Assembly (NCBI GenBank): GCA_018340805.1
Contig: JACMZG010001913.1
Coordinates: forward strand, 15,727,861 to 15,791,860
DNA: 64,000 nt
Source of the DNA: Microvelia longipes
Lineage: Eukaryota; Arthropoda; Insecta; Hemiptera; Veliidae
Reading direction: 5' to 3'
Shown here: positions 11,001 through 23,418 of the stretch, one piece after another
Numbering within the stretch: position 1 is the first letter of the stretch
Layout of the letters: each line of letters begins with the position of its first letter
The notes under the pieces: generated by a model
The model's database searches: none
What the model saw: the letters and a program-made list of their open reading frames with translations, nothing else
Told to the model about the DNA's origin: nothing
Position numbers and translations under genes: made by a program

Positions 11001-14000
11001 TGATTCCTTTGACAAGTGTTTCCATGCGGTCAGTTGCTATATTTTTCCAATTAATTTGGTTAGTTGTTTTCAGACTTAACTCTTCAATTACTGAAATTTT
11101 ATCTTTACTGTAATTGGAAAATTCGGAGTACTTTTCTACGTTATCCGCTGGAATTGAACTTGATACTTTATTTGTACTTTGTAATTTAGAATTAGGAAGG
11201 GGTCCTACATCTACGATTGTCGGGGACAGTTTGTAACTTGGAGTTGTAGATGTAAAATGTTGAGTTTTTTCTTTTTTAGTTGGAGTGTCCATTCTACTAT
11301 AACTCTTAGTTGAATTTACAAATAGATCAATCTCTCTGGCGTCTAATTTGGGTGGAGCGTCAATATCTATTTGATCTAGAGGACCTTTGCGAACTGGTGG
11401 CTCTGTTATAACTGTAGAATATGTTTGTATAGTGGTAAGATTAAAAAGACTCCATCTTGAAGTAGATCTTCTAAAAATATGATCTTCTAGTTCAGTCAAT
11501 GAAAAATTAGCATTGCTTATTATACTGTTAGGGAATATTATATTAGAGTCCACTAACGACAGACCTATGTGTTTAGCATTAGATCCATTATTTTGATTTA
11601 CTCTGCCATCATTATCTTGACTTATAGCATCTCCTTTACTTGAATGCTTACGAAAATAATTAAAAAATCCCAGTGCATGTTTCTTTGCACTGGTGATCTG
11701 TTGACTGTACCTATGTGTTGTAACAGGGTTGATACTTCCACTATTTGTACTTCCTGTAGCTGTCGTAGTTATTTGTAAGCTAGAGTCTAGGTCTAAAGTA
11801 TTACTGGGACCTTTATCATTTTCCCTTAAAGAATTAATTACTGTCTGCTCAGTCGATGTTATTTTAATACTACAGGGCTCAGTTTGCTCATTATCTAATA
11901 TAATTATAGAATTTTCATTTTTGATATCTCTAGTCCGAAATATGTCATTTGTTACTCTTAAATTAGTTTTGTAAAATTCTTTTAAGTTTTCTCCAGGTTC
12001 CAGAGGTGTATAATCAATCCTTTTTTCTAAATTAATTGTGTTAGATATATACGGTAATGTTACTACTTTTAAATGATTATTTATGCTGCTGAATGGAGGG
12101 TACGTACAACTGTGCTCAGTTGTTAGTGTCTCAGTTTTAGTTTCATTGTTTTGTGTTTTTGAAGTCTTTAAAACTTTAAGATATGTGCTTTTATTAGTCC
12201 TTAGATGGCGTTTATTAGTTAAATTAGACTCCAGTTCTTCGCCTATGTTTATTATTGTATTTGTTGATACCTCTTGATCTTCTGTGCCTGTATCTGTTAT
12301 ATTGATGAATGTTGTAGAATCATTGACAATACCATGCTCATTTTCCATGCGGATTGTTGCCATCCCTTTCCATGTTTGATTTACGGTATCCACTGATGTG
12401 GTTCCACCCTCATCAAGTCTAAACGGAATTGGACCTGACGAAGGTGGAACTTGAATGTAAATCTGATCCAGAGTACTAGGTGTATTATTAACTGTTGTCT
12501 CTAAGAAATCTGTTGTTCCGAAAAAGTTGCTATCGTGAAGACTCCACCTTAATGTCGATCTTCTGAAAATACGATCTCCTAGCTTAGGAGAAGGTATAAC
12601 AAATTGGAATGATAATGAATTAACATTGGCAGATAAATTGATTGGTAATTTTTGATCAGATTCCGCAAACGAGTGGCCGATTAGTTTAGAATTATTTCGA
12701 TTAAATCCATTATTTTGATTTCCTTGGTAGATCTTGTCTTGACCTAAGTCTTTTCCTTTACTTGGCTGCTCATATAGTTCCATATTTGTTTTATGAGCTT
12801 TAACTGTGCTCTTCTCATGTAGGTTAATTGATGCCTGCTCAAGCAAGTTTATTTGATTAAAACATACCTTTGTTTGTTCTCTTTCCGTTGGTGTTGTAGT
12901 TTCAGAATTTACATTTTTAAATTGTTCAATAAACGATTTCTCATATGGAGTTGTTAAAGCCGAAAATTTATAGATATTGTTAGACTTATTTAGATTTTTA
13001 ATAGGTTTCTGAGTCATGTAATCAATCCTTTTTTTAAAATTAGTTGTATTGGACATTGACGGTAATGTTATTACTTGTAAATTTGTAATTATTTCATCGG
13101 AAGTTGTGCCAATTCGATTCACATTAACTATATCAGTTACCTCCAGAAGTTTAGGAGTGTCACTATCTGTAGTATTTAGTAATACATGTAATTCTAGCAG
13201 ATTTATTTTTGGTGTTACTTTATTTTTTAAGTCTGATGAAACGCTGTTGATTTGAGAGTGTGTACAACTGTGTTGCGTTGTTAACATCACAGTCTTATCT
13301 GTTTCAATCGTAGAGTTCTTTAATATTTCAGTAACGTTTTTAAGTTTTTCATTATCTACGCTGCTAATAGTGCATAAATGGTTTTTAATAGCTGTGGTGC
13401 CAATTTTACATAAAAAATCATTAAATTTCGCAATTTTGTCTCTTAGTGATTCTTGAGTTGTAATATTTGTATTGCTTGTACACATGGCTGTAGTTTTTGA
13501 TTCGGTGCAATCAACTAAGGAATCACTAATTTTACTCTCCGTATCGTCTTGCGTGTCTTGCTTTGTACAAATATATCTTGTGTTATTCAGGGCATCTTTT
13601 CGTACTGTAACAATATTTGATGAGTCATGTTTTTTTATGAATTTTATTTTATGTATGTTACCTTCTGTGGATTTATTAATATATTTCAAGTTTCCTCTTG
13701 ATTCAGGTTTTGCTTTTTCCCCAATTTCAAATACATCTGCTGGTTTAAAATATTTAATTTTGTTGCATGCTTCTGCATTACTAGCTGAAAAGCCTTGTTG
13801 TGTGTTTCCAGCAATTTTTATCATTTTATGTGGCTCTACACGTGTAATAATTGCTTTTGTTGGGTCAATTCCTTCTGCATTTGTTTTTAAATCAAATTCC
13901 TTTTTTGCCTCTTCAACAAATGTAAAGTTACATACGTTTTTCATTAATCTTTCAGCTGGAGAAAAGTTTGTGAAATCACCATTTTGTTTATTACGTAATT

Positions 14001-17000
14001 TAATATAATTTGTAGGACTAGTTGAAGCACTCACCATGCCAGCAGCTGTTGGAATTATGTTCATGTTTTGATTCCAGCCACTTAATTTTAGTGGTTCAGT
14101 TGTAGATTCCATACCAGATTCTGAATTTTCATTGGAAATATTATTTTTGAACTTCAAATTCGTTTCAAATTTAACATTTTCGTTATATTCTTTACAATCA
14201 TTGCACCTATCAATTGCACTCGATCTTAATATGCAATCATAAAAATGGTGACTTATACTCCTTGAATCGTTCGCTAGTGTTCTTGATTTTAAACTGTCTG
14301 CAGTATAAGAATTCGCTTCGGCTTCTGGTATCCTATTACTGGTTTCAAATGTTTTAAGTGAACTGTTATAGTCAATCGTGGTTTTGGAATTATGTGTTGT
14401 CACATTAAAATTTGGATGTCCAGTTAAAATATCTGTTTGTTCTATTGTGCTGTTCGATTTATCAGAATTCGATTCTGATATATTTTGTAGCTTAGCCTCA
14501 TTTGCGAAAGGCATGTTTATTGAATCCAGAACTAACCTTATTGGGCTCTTCGTTGAATTGACTTTTATTGTCGAGTTATTTACTAATTCATTAACTACGT
14601 TTCCGTCTATTCTGTTAAACTTTTTTGTGGAAGGACTTTTTATGTTACTAATAATCTTGATATTTTGTGTACCGTTATTTTTATTTGCTAAAACTGTTGT
14701 GAAAAATGTTTTGTTTACCACTGAGAATTGAGTGGTGTTTAGAACTTCTTCTTTTGTAGTAAATGATTCATAAGCAATTGATTTTCTGTACCCTGTTTCG
14801 CATGAAAAATTTATTTGATTTTTAATATTTAAAGTAGGACCTAAAGCAGATAAATGGCTAATTTTTTTGGTTACAAGTTCTTGAGAGCTTTCCAAGGACG
14901 TTGTTAACTTTGAAATATCAGGATTATAAAGTTCAGTGGAGCTGTATAAGTCTTCTGTTTCAAGAATGTAAGGAGGATAATGATCAGATTTATAAGTAAT
15001 TTCATTATTAAAGTTATGATCAGTTGTTGATGAATCTATTGTACGATCACAGATACAACTTCTTCCCTCTTCTGCATTTGTGGAGTACGAATGATAATTG
15101 CTTGTATTGTTCTTTGCAGCTTGTGTACTTATGTCCATGATTGAGTTTGTAGTTTCGGAAACTATGTTACATTCTTCTAAATCTGGTGTGTTATAACTCG
15201 TTAACCCTCTAAAAGATTCAGTGAGAGACCTAGAACTTTGGAATTCACTTAGAGTAAAATTTTGGTTAGACTGAGTTTTACTGTTTGATTTTACCGTATA
15301 TATGTTATAAAATGGTGGAAAAAAAGACATGTTTGATGTTGCGTGAGTTATTTTTTTTCGAAATTGTGAATCAGCTCCAATGTCAACATGATATTCTTTA
15401 TTAGAAGAAGTAGTGTTAAAATTTTGCAATATTGTATTATGTTTTGTGTTCCATAGTGATTCATTGGATTGATTCACTGTCATTTGACTTTTTGAGTTAT
15501 CATTTAACGATGTTATAGCCTGTTTCTTAATTTCTAATTCTTTTAAAGGATGAACTGGTATTAATTGATGGCTACCAGAGATAGTAAGGTTAAAGTTAGA
15601 TTGATAAATAACTCCAGGTTTGATTATGGTGTTATTATCAATATCTTGCGGTAAAAAAATATGTAAAGTTTTGAATTGAGGTTTTATCCCAGAAATTTGT
15701 ATTATCTGGTCATTTTTTCGTCCCAAATCAATTTGGTCCCTGTTATGGAGGCTTGAATCAGTTGCTTCAGTAATGGTGTTCGTACTTATGAAGGTCGATT
15801 GTTTAGTAGGGATTTCAGTCCACTTATTTGGCGTTATTGTTTTAGCTTCTGTTCTTGTTTCAGTAGTATTATTGCTGTCAGTGATCTTGGGAGCCTGATG
15901 TTTTGTTGGTATTTCTAGCGATCGATAAGACATTATTGTTGGAATTTTCAATAAATTAGACACAGTTAAATTTAAATTATTTTTTGACTTTGGATTTGTT
16001 TTATAATTCTGAGTTGTACAGCCAATTAACTGGTTCATTCCTTTTTGTGTGACTGGTTGTAGAAATGAAATTTCAGGGATACTAATCAAATGCAATAACT
16101 TAACACTCGTTTCAGTTCTTTGTTCAGGCGAATTTTCGTGGTTAATGTTTATGAGGTTCTGTTGTTCGGTAGATGTTTCTGGCAAATGAAACGACACTAT
16201 TGTAGAAGCATTAAATAAGTTGGATATGGTTAAATCTAATTTATCTCTAGTTTCTGTTTCTGTTTTGTAACTAGTTGTACTATTTATAAGCTCTTTTAGT
16301 ACTCTATGTGTTTCTGATTCAAGGAATGACATATTAGGAGTAATTATTAAATGCGATAAGTTAAAGCTTATTTGAGGATTCGGTTCAGGCGTGTTCTTAG
16401 TAATAGTGTTTATCAAGGTCAGTTGTTTGTTAGAATTTTCTAGCCACTGATTCGACATTATTGTTGGAGCATTATATTTTTTAATTTCTGTTGCATTTAA
16501 ACTATCTTTTGCTTCTGATTTTGTTTGAGGTATTTGAGTTGTGCTGCTTATAAGCTCCTTTGGTTTTTGATCGGTATCTGATTCTCGAAATAGCATTTCA
16601 GGGTTATGCAGCGAATTCGTTAAGTTAACAGTTTCAGTTTCCACTGTAAGCGTTGTTTTGCTTCCTGTGTTTATGAAAACTAATTGATCCGTATGTTGTG
16701 TTTGCCATGGATTCGATATTGCTGTTGGAGTGTAAGGTAAATCAGATTCGGTCAAATGTAATCTAGTGCTTGTCTCAGTTTTCGATTCATCGTTCTGAGT
16801 TTCCTCGAGTTTTCCTTCATGTGTTTCTGATTCTAGGATAAGCATTTTAGAGGTAGTCATCGAATGGGATAAATCAATTCTCGTTGGAGTTCTAGGTCCA
16901 GACATATTTTCGCTATTAGAAGTGGCGAAGCCCGGTTGGTTAGTGGCTGTTTCTGGCCACTTATAGGACATTCTTCTTTTAGTATTAAATAAATTAGATA

Positions 17001-20000
17001 AGGTTACATTTAATGTTGGCATTGACTGTGTTTGAGAATTACAAATTTTAGTTTTGTGCAATAGTGTTTCTGATTCTAGGTATTGTATTTCAGTGGTAGT
17101 CATCATATGCGATAAGTTAATGATGGATTCAGTTCTCTTTTCTGGCGAAGTGTTACTGGTGTTTATGAGGGTCTGTTGTTGTGTAGGGATTTCTGGCCAC
17201 TGATATGACATTTTTGTTGGAGTATTTAATAAAGTATATACTGTTGAATTCATTGTATCTCTTGTTTCAGTCTTTTTTGTTTCGCTGCTTTGAGTTGGGC
17301 TGCCGGTGAGCTTGTTTACTCCTTCAAGTGTTTTCAAACAATTAAACATATCTGGACATTGGGTATGACATAAATTAGACAACTTTGATGCTTCGCTTGT
17401 TTCTCCTTTTATACTATTGTTGTGAGTACTACTCAGTGTAAAATCGTGTTGACTTGTGTTAAGGCAAGCGAATGTTGCTGTTTTATAGTGTTTGGTTTGT
17501 ATTTCTGGTTCGTTATATATTTTGAACTTAGGTTCGTCTGATTTTGAAGTATTTTTATCTCCCAGTGATCTAACTGTTGCTTCCATAACATATTGATCTT
17601 TGTTGTATTTTTTAATTTGAGTTGTAAGCGGAAATGATGTGGGCCGTATATGGCATCTTAGAGGATTTATTGTGAAGATGTCTTTATAGTTTAAATAACT
17701 ACTAGATTTTCCAGTGCAGAAATCTTTGGTATATTTTCTAAATTTATTCAGTGGTGTCAATTCCCAATTTGGGTTATCCTCCAACATGCTAAATGATTGA
17801 TTTTTTATGGATAATTTTTGATTTGATGGAAAAAATATTATTAATTCACAGATTTCTTTCGGTTCTGTTTTGGTAAGGTTTTCATGATTACCTCTTTGTT
17901 TAGGGTATTGATGGTTTACGTCGGGATGTATACTGATTGCATTTACGTTTATTTGCTTAATATGACCATTTGGTGTATGAGGATTTAATATTTCCTTTTG
18001 TATAATTTCTGAGGAAGTTTTTTGTTCCTTAGCTGGTAACGTTTTTAAGAAACCAATGGTTTTGTTTAAAGGCAACGTTTTATCACTTTCCTTGATGTTC
18101 ATATTATTAGATTTCATTTTAATAATGTTTTGAAACATTGAAGTCTCTACGGGAGTCGCTGTAGTACTATCATTCTTTAAAACAGCGTTCGATGTAATCG
18201 TCGTTACTAATTCTGTCTTACTCGATGTTAAATTTATTGAACCTTTTTTCTTTTTCATAAAGCTGAATTTAAAAAAATTTGGCTTTTTCTCGTGATCCCT
18301 TGTCATTTTATCATTTATTTTGTATCCAGCTTTAGAGAACAACTTTATCCCTCTAAAATTAGTTAGATCTTTTGATATACTGTGTTTTTTAACTCGATTA
18401 ATAAGTTTAATCATATTAAAATTGTTATTAGGATTATTATCGGTGATAATAGTGGCATAAGCTATTAGTCCTGCTAATGGAAATCGAACAACTTTTATAG
18501 CATTCTTGTTTGAATCAAATATCGACTTATTATGATACATTCGATCTTTACTTAATGTTTCAGAAGCTTTAGGTTCAACATACAATGGTTTAGGTTCATT
18601 TAGTAGGCCTGAATTATAATTTGAGTTAATTATGTCATAATTAACTTCTCTTAATTTCATGTCATTAAGAGGAGTTATTATAAGATCAGGGGTTCTGTCC
18701 ATACTTGAGTTAGACGTGTTTAGAAGTGTTGTATTATCGAATTGTAAAACTAAACCAGATATATCACACCCTATTTTAAAGTTGGAGCTGTCCATTCGAG
18801 CATCTAATAATTGTTTGGCTTTAGGCATAATCATTGGGACTTTAATAGAATTGTCCAGATTCTCTTGACTTATCGGTACAAATAGTTCTTTTACGTTTGA
18901 TAATTCTTTTTTTAATAATTGATTTAAGAATTCAGATGCCGGAGTTGTTTGAATTATACTTTTACTAATATTGTTTATATCGTGAGGCTTTAAACCTTCT
19001 TGGGTAGTTGATGGATGGATGAAATTTTGAATGACATAAACCAATGGCGTAGTTGTTGAATTGTGATGATCGGATCCTTTTACATGAGTCGTTTTGTTGA
19101 TTTCTTGACCTGGGGTTGTGTGATGAAACAATGATAATTCACTAACGCTACTATTATGATCATTTGTTTTCGAATCAGCTAAGTTTAAGCGTACCGGGAA
19201 TATTGGCTTCATAATGATTTTTGGTGCCGTTTTCATCGATTCAAAGTTTTGTTCAGTAATACTTAATTTATTTTTATTTCCTTTATTGAATATTGTTGTC
19301 GAGCCTGATATTTCGTGTGAAAGAGAATCCATTTCTTTTGACATTTTGTTCCTGAAGCTATTAGGTAACACGTTTACGTTAGATCTCTTTTCAACTGAAT
19401 CATTCTTAAGTACATCTAATAATTTTGCTTCGTTTGATTTGAATGATTTAGTTTTGGTTTCACATTTAGCTAAAACAGTATTACTGTTAAGAAAGGGTTT
19501 GTTTTTCGCTTTATCTATCTTACAGACCATGCCATCGATATTTACTTGTAAATTTCTTTGGGTCATTTCGATATCTTTTTCTGACATCAAATTCTTCAAG
19601 TATTCTAAGTCATTTGTAGTTTTATCGTATAAATGATCTGAGTGTTGTTTTACTGGCCCCTTTTCAATTTCTTTATTTTTCTGTCTGAAAATATCGGATT
19701 CACATGATTTATCAACGTAAGGAGTGTAGGGTAGTGTGATTGGGTCTCCACAAGGCGTTTCTGTTGGCACAAAGGGTGGAATAAATTTTGGTTCAGCAAA
19801 TCTGACTTCCCATGATGGTATAATAGTCTTAGTTGAGGGACAATAAGCATATGAGTCATCATAATTTATTTCTGTGCCCATAAAATGAGATGGTTGAAAT
19901 TTCTTGTAAACTCTTTTATTTGCCAAAATCATTGAATCATTATGAGATATAGAATTTTTAGATTCTAATTTTAACGTTTTACTTTTAAATTTTTCTACAT

Positions 20001-23000
20001 TTACATTATCCTGGAATAAATTAATGTAATTTCTTTTCGACGATCTTGATTGATAAGAGTTTCTTCTATTTCTATTTAAATTCTTTGTTTCCATCCTATT
20101 TTTTAATAGACTAATCTTAAGTTTATTTGGGTCTGTTACATTTGAAAACAGAAAATGAGTATTGGAATAATCCATTTCTTCGTCTTTACCATCGTTTTTC
20201 TCCATTTTGTCAATTTTTAAATCTTTATCTTTAAAAATGTTTTTTGATAAATATCTTAATAACTCGGTATACTCATCTAATATTCTATCTAAGTGAATGT
20301 ATTTCTCGTTTGAATTGAGTTCGTCATTTGTGCTTTTATCTGTTAAAGTATTATTTTTGTCATCTGAACAAATTCGATCATAATTTCTTTTAATAATATT
20401 TGTCTTTTTCTTGGTAACTATTGGGTTGTTTGTACTTGTAGTTTTAAATGTAGCATTTGTCGCATTTTCTATTGTGTCGTCAGGAAAATTAGGAATGGTA
20501 CTAGAATCACTTCCCAGATTGTGCGATATTGTGGAGATAAAACTCTCTCTACTTGTCGAAAGTTTTTGACCACCAACCAATTCTTCTTGAAGCTGCTTTA
20601 AAGTCAACATTTGTGTAATAACTTTTAAAAATAAATTGACATCCTCGTTATTCATTGTTAGATTTTGTGATTTATGCTTACTAAGCCCATCTAAAATCAT
20701 ACCTGCCTTAGATATTTTTTTATGTCTTTTTGATTTATCAGGTGGGACTTTGTCCATTTTATTTTTATTTATTAGAACTTCGATGACATCGTTAAAAACG
20801 TGCTCAATCTCCTTTATGTATGCATCTACTTGATCATTTTCAAGTTTGTTGACAATGTACTCATTTGCTGTTCCACCGTTGTGTTTTGGATTATAAAACC
20901 TGTTGCATTCAGTTGCGTCTTTCGTATATTCGTTCTCAATATTTCTATTTTTAGTTCCTGTAAAACCGCTCCTACATCGATTTGTATCTGTTTTGATCAA
21001 CGAAGATTGTTCATTTTCAGACCTAAACAATTTTTTTACCAAATGACTCAATAATTTTGGATTATTTTTAATAAATGATGTGAAGGTTTTAACAGCAACT
21101 GATGGACTACCAAGACCATTTTGATGCTTAGACGGACCATGCACTTCTTTGCTAACTAATTTTGATGCATGTTTAAAATATTTATCTCCTTTATCGATAT
21201 ATTTTTGATTATTGCTGGAATTTAACCTCCATTCATTAAGCTTGGATGTTAGAAGAAAGGGAAGGAATCTGTTAGTATCGAATATTTTACTTGAATCATG
21301 ACCCTTGCATAGAGTTTTCTTTGATCTTCTATTGAAGATTTCATTCAAACCTGAGAGAAATAAATAAATTAAAGAAACAAAGTTTTTTTTTTTGTTTCAA
21401 GACAATAATAGTTGTCTCTCTCAATGGTTTGGGCGTATAATCTCATTCGATTTTGGCACCGGAGGCCCGGGATTCGCAGCCCGTGCTATGCTCTCAGTTT
21501 ATATGATTACTATTTGTAGTGAAAATCACTAACCTCTTACCACCTCCAAGATTTCGCCAACTTTAATTAATACTATGAGCTTAGTAGATGTGACCTACTT
21601 GAGCTAGATCCCCGTAGGGTAAATACCCTGATAGGCCCTAAAACGGGCATTTATTTACAATTCAATCTTCAAGACCTTACGACTAGGAAGAGGGTAAAAT
21701 GTGCACATGTGTGTGTGATATTAAATGTCAGATTGGATTTATTTCTTTATTTCACAACTCCAAAAAAATCTAATGAGGTATGTTATAATTATAATGCCTA
21801 TTTAGAGCTTTGTGGATCATCAGAGATAAACCCTGCGGGAACAATCTCATGTGGTAGTTGCAACCATTACGCTTTAAGTAATAAACTTAAGTCGGCGATA
21901 ATTTATTTGACAAAATGTTTTATAAAATAAGAGCGCAACCTGGGAGGCGAACACCAGACCTCCGTGTTGTCAAAGATCGCTAAAACTTTCGCTAAATATA
22001 AATCTCAGAATTAAACCTAAAAGTTGATTTCGCTTACATTATAACGACTAAATCTCATACATAGGCTCCACATAAATAAATAAATATATATAGCTATATA
22101 AGTATTAAATCTTGGTTCTTGACTAATATGTAATTTTAAATGAAAGCCATGATTGTGTAGTGTAGCTCTTAAGTAAGTTAGGTGAGCGTTAATGGAGTTC
22201 ATCTTAATAAAAGAAGAATAAGCCTCTCTACAAAAATAAATTTCTTAATAGTAAAACGCTTTCAACCCAACATGAGGACATCATCAGTGCTAGCCGTTGA
22301 ATAGAGAAGAGGGCGATATATGAGTTATACAGATCAGATATCTAACATGAATTTATATTTGATGTCTAATCTGTAAGACTCATCTGTAACCCTCTTCTTT
22401 ATTCAACGGCTAGCACTGATGATGGCCTTTTGTCAAGTTGAAAGCGCTTTGCTATTAAGAAATTTATTTTTGGGAAGACTTCTTCTTCTTTTATTGGCTT
22501 CTAAGTCGTATAATAAGTCTTTAAGTCATTCGTTTTGAGCCAATACGTCGACATTGCTACGCGTTGTTCACAGGTTAGCATGGTCAATAAAACCTTAGTT
22601 TTTTTCTTGCTAGATTAAATAAAAAATGAGTGACCATTGCACTTTGATTTTTAAAAGAAAAGGCTTTTGGTTGTGTTTCAACTTTAACTTCGTTTTGTTC
22701 ATTACCTTGATCCTTGCTGTTTTCTATCTGCACTTGGTTGTCATCTGATATTTCTAATATATCATTATATTGTGCTGGATCTTCGCTCCAAGGTATTAAA
22801 TCTTGTCTAAACACAATCAACAATTCATTAAGTATACCTTTTATATCGTAGATCCGGACCTAAAAAGACGTTCCTTAAATGCCAATGAAAAATATCTTAA
22901 AAGTTATGATGTCTATAGAAATTATTAAAGCTTTTGAGGAGGAATAGGTCCAAAATGATATAAATATACGGGCCTTCGTTCCGTAGGCGCTTCGCGACCG

Positions 23001-23405
23001 AGGCGTGAATTTTATGAATTAAAAAATGATTTCATTCATAAAAACCCTCCAATTGAATCACCTTATAAATTCTATCAGCTTGAGTTGTATATAGAACGGT
23101 TATGGACCCACGCCCAATGAATTACAAGTTCTATAATTTGTAGTTACAAGGGAAATTAATTTGTTTTAATTTTGAGGGTGCGTCTCTTATCGTACTTTAA
23201 CTCTGTTACTAGACCATCAATTATTGTTAAAATATATATTCTTTTGATAAAAGATGTTTAAACTTTACAGCTGATAGTTTGTGTTTATATCACACACTTA
23301 CTTTTTCCTTGACAATGAGTCCTCACAATTCACAAACGATTCGCCTTCTCGAATAAATGGGAGTAAACTAATAACTAGAACTACGAAGCGTGTTGATACC
23401 GGCAT
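8032..23405 (-). CDS. Giant secreted Thr/Ser/Asn-rich repeat protein, ~4507 aa, 3 exons
   Basis: Exon 1 is 23405-23302: ATG, 34 codons plus 2 nt, donor GTAAGTGTG. Exon 2 is 22806-22706: acceptor GTGTTTAG, donor GTAATG. Exon 3 is 21350-8032: acceptor TTTCTCTCAG, ending in TAA. Phases agree (2 then 1), and the total is 4508 codons including stop. Exon 1 encodes a classical signal peptide: MPVSTR, then the hydrophobic FVVLVISLLPFI, with likely cleavage after EGES (residue 23). So the product is probably secreted. The rest is low-complexity, rich in Thr, Ser, Asn and Lys, with many N-x-S/T sequons, few Cys and no convincing membrane helix. Residues about 1400-1930 hold about seven degenerate 80-88 residue repeats (MSYQWPEIPT, MSYKWPET, ISNPWQT, MSNQWLE). 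Residues about 2760-3490 hold a larger duplication ending in IFRRSTLRWSL / IFRRSTSRWSL. Dibasic, furin-like sites occur (for example RNKRSLV near the C-terminus). I recognise no domain. Mucin, matrix or silk-like roles are only guesses. Exon 3 is certain as a frame; exons 1-2 rest on splice-site and phase agreement. Confidence 0.75.
11450..13270 (-). repeat. In-gene duplication of about 1.1 kb (giant protein)
   Basis: Two consecutive segments of exon 3 encode corresponding motif series. Copy 1 has LTTQHSCTHSQ (about 13260), VITLPSMSNT, KKRIDYMTQKP, GNQNNGFNRNN and IFRRSTLRWSL (about 12545). Copy 2 has LTTEHSCTYPP (about 12100), VVTLPYISNT, EKRIDYTPLEP, NQNNGSNAKH and IFRRSTSRWSL (about 11455). 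The offset is 1.09-1.16 kb, or about 360-390 residues. Both copies end in a 'LDQI.I..PP' segment. Confidence 0.75.
15780..17340 (-). repeat. Degenerate 240-265 bp coding tandem repeat, ~7 units
   Basis: The codons for M/I-S-x-x-W/L-x-E recur at about 17200, 16960, 16710, 16450, 16190, 15925 and 15820. Each is followed by 'Q.TLINT'-like, 'SPE.RTE'-like, 'NLSH' and 'FLESETH' segments. Spacing is 240, 250, 261, 261 and 264 bp, then a shortened last unit. Units keep the reading frame while diverging, so the repetition is old and tolerated at protein level. Confidence 0.8.
21437..21655 (+). mobile_element. SINE family S1, second copy
   Basis: It shares the 'ggcaccggag..cc..g.ttcgcagcc' head, 'gatttcgccaactttaatta' middle and 'ggccctaaaacgggcatt' tail with 5794-5999. 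No clear target duplication was found. It lies antisense within intron 2 of the giant gene. Confidence 0.7.
22180..22500. mobile_element. Family E foldback MITE (copy 1)
   Basis: Long inverted arms (about 22206-22332 and 22370-22496) share 'acgctttcaac', 'catcatcagtgctagccgtt', 'gaatagagaagagg' and their complements. A relative at 40332-40725 shares even the outer 'gagcgttaatggagttcatc'. It lies in intron 2 of the giant gene. Confidence 0.75.
22706..22806 (-). other. Predicted exon 2 of giant gene
   Basis: 101 nt, preceded by TGATTGTGTTTAG and followed by GTAATG. It encodes an acidic linker beginning QDLIPWSEDPAQYN. It contains no ATG in frame, so it must be an internal exon. The frame stays open for 100 nt past the donor, but only this splice joins it to exon 3. 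An alternative acceptor at 22860 (TCTTTTTAG) would open a longer exon in phase 0, which does not fit exon 1. Confidence 0.6.
22807..23301 (-). other. Predicted intron 1 of giant gene
   Basis: 495-nt phase-2 intron, GTAAGT to TTTAG. AT-rich; no repeat recognised. Confidence 0.6.
23302..23405 (-). other. Predicted exon 1 (signal peptide) of giant gene
   Basis: It encodes 34 residues plus two bases: a short n-region with one Arg, a 12-residue hydrophobic core and small residues at -3/-1 (G, S). An in-frame TGA nine bases before the ATG shows this is the first usable in-frame start. Confidence 0.65.
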
Positions 23406-23418
23406 TGCACATCATAAA

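Larger units (their letters stand above)
21351..22705 (-). other. Intron 2 of the giant gene (predicted)
   Basis: Predicted 1355-nt phase-1 intron, GTAATG to TTTCTCTCAG. It holds a SINE and a foldback MITE, whereas the adjoining 13.3 kb exon holds none. Confidence 0.6.

Noticed and set aside
13472..14008. 178-codon + strand frame, and other + strand frames within 9.6-21 kb
   Set aside because: They are antisense to the 13.3 kb exon of the giant gene; its codon bias leaves long open antisense frames. No domain or splice structure supports them.
21340..21348. Start of the giant protein at 21348
   Set aside because: The codon there is TTG, not ATG, and it lies 2 nt after a splice acceptor. The exon continues from upstream in phase 1.
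22707..22859. Longer exon 22706-22859 using the acceptor TCTTTTTAG at 22860
   Set aside because: It needs a phase-0 upstream exon, while the signal-peptide exon ends in phase 2. The acceptor at 22807 fits exactly. Alternative splicing is not excluded.
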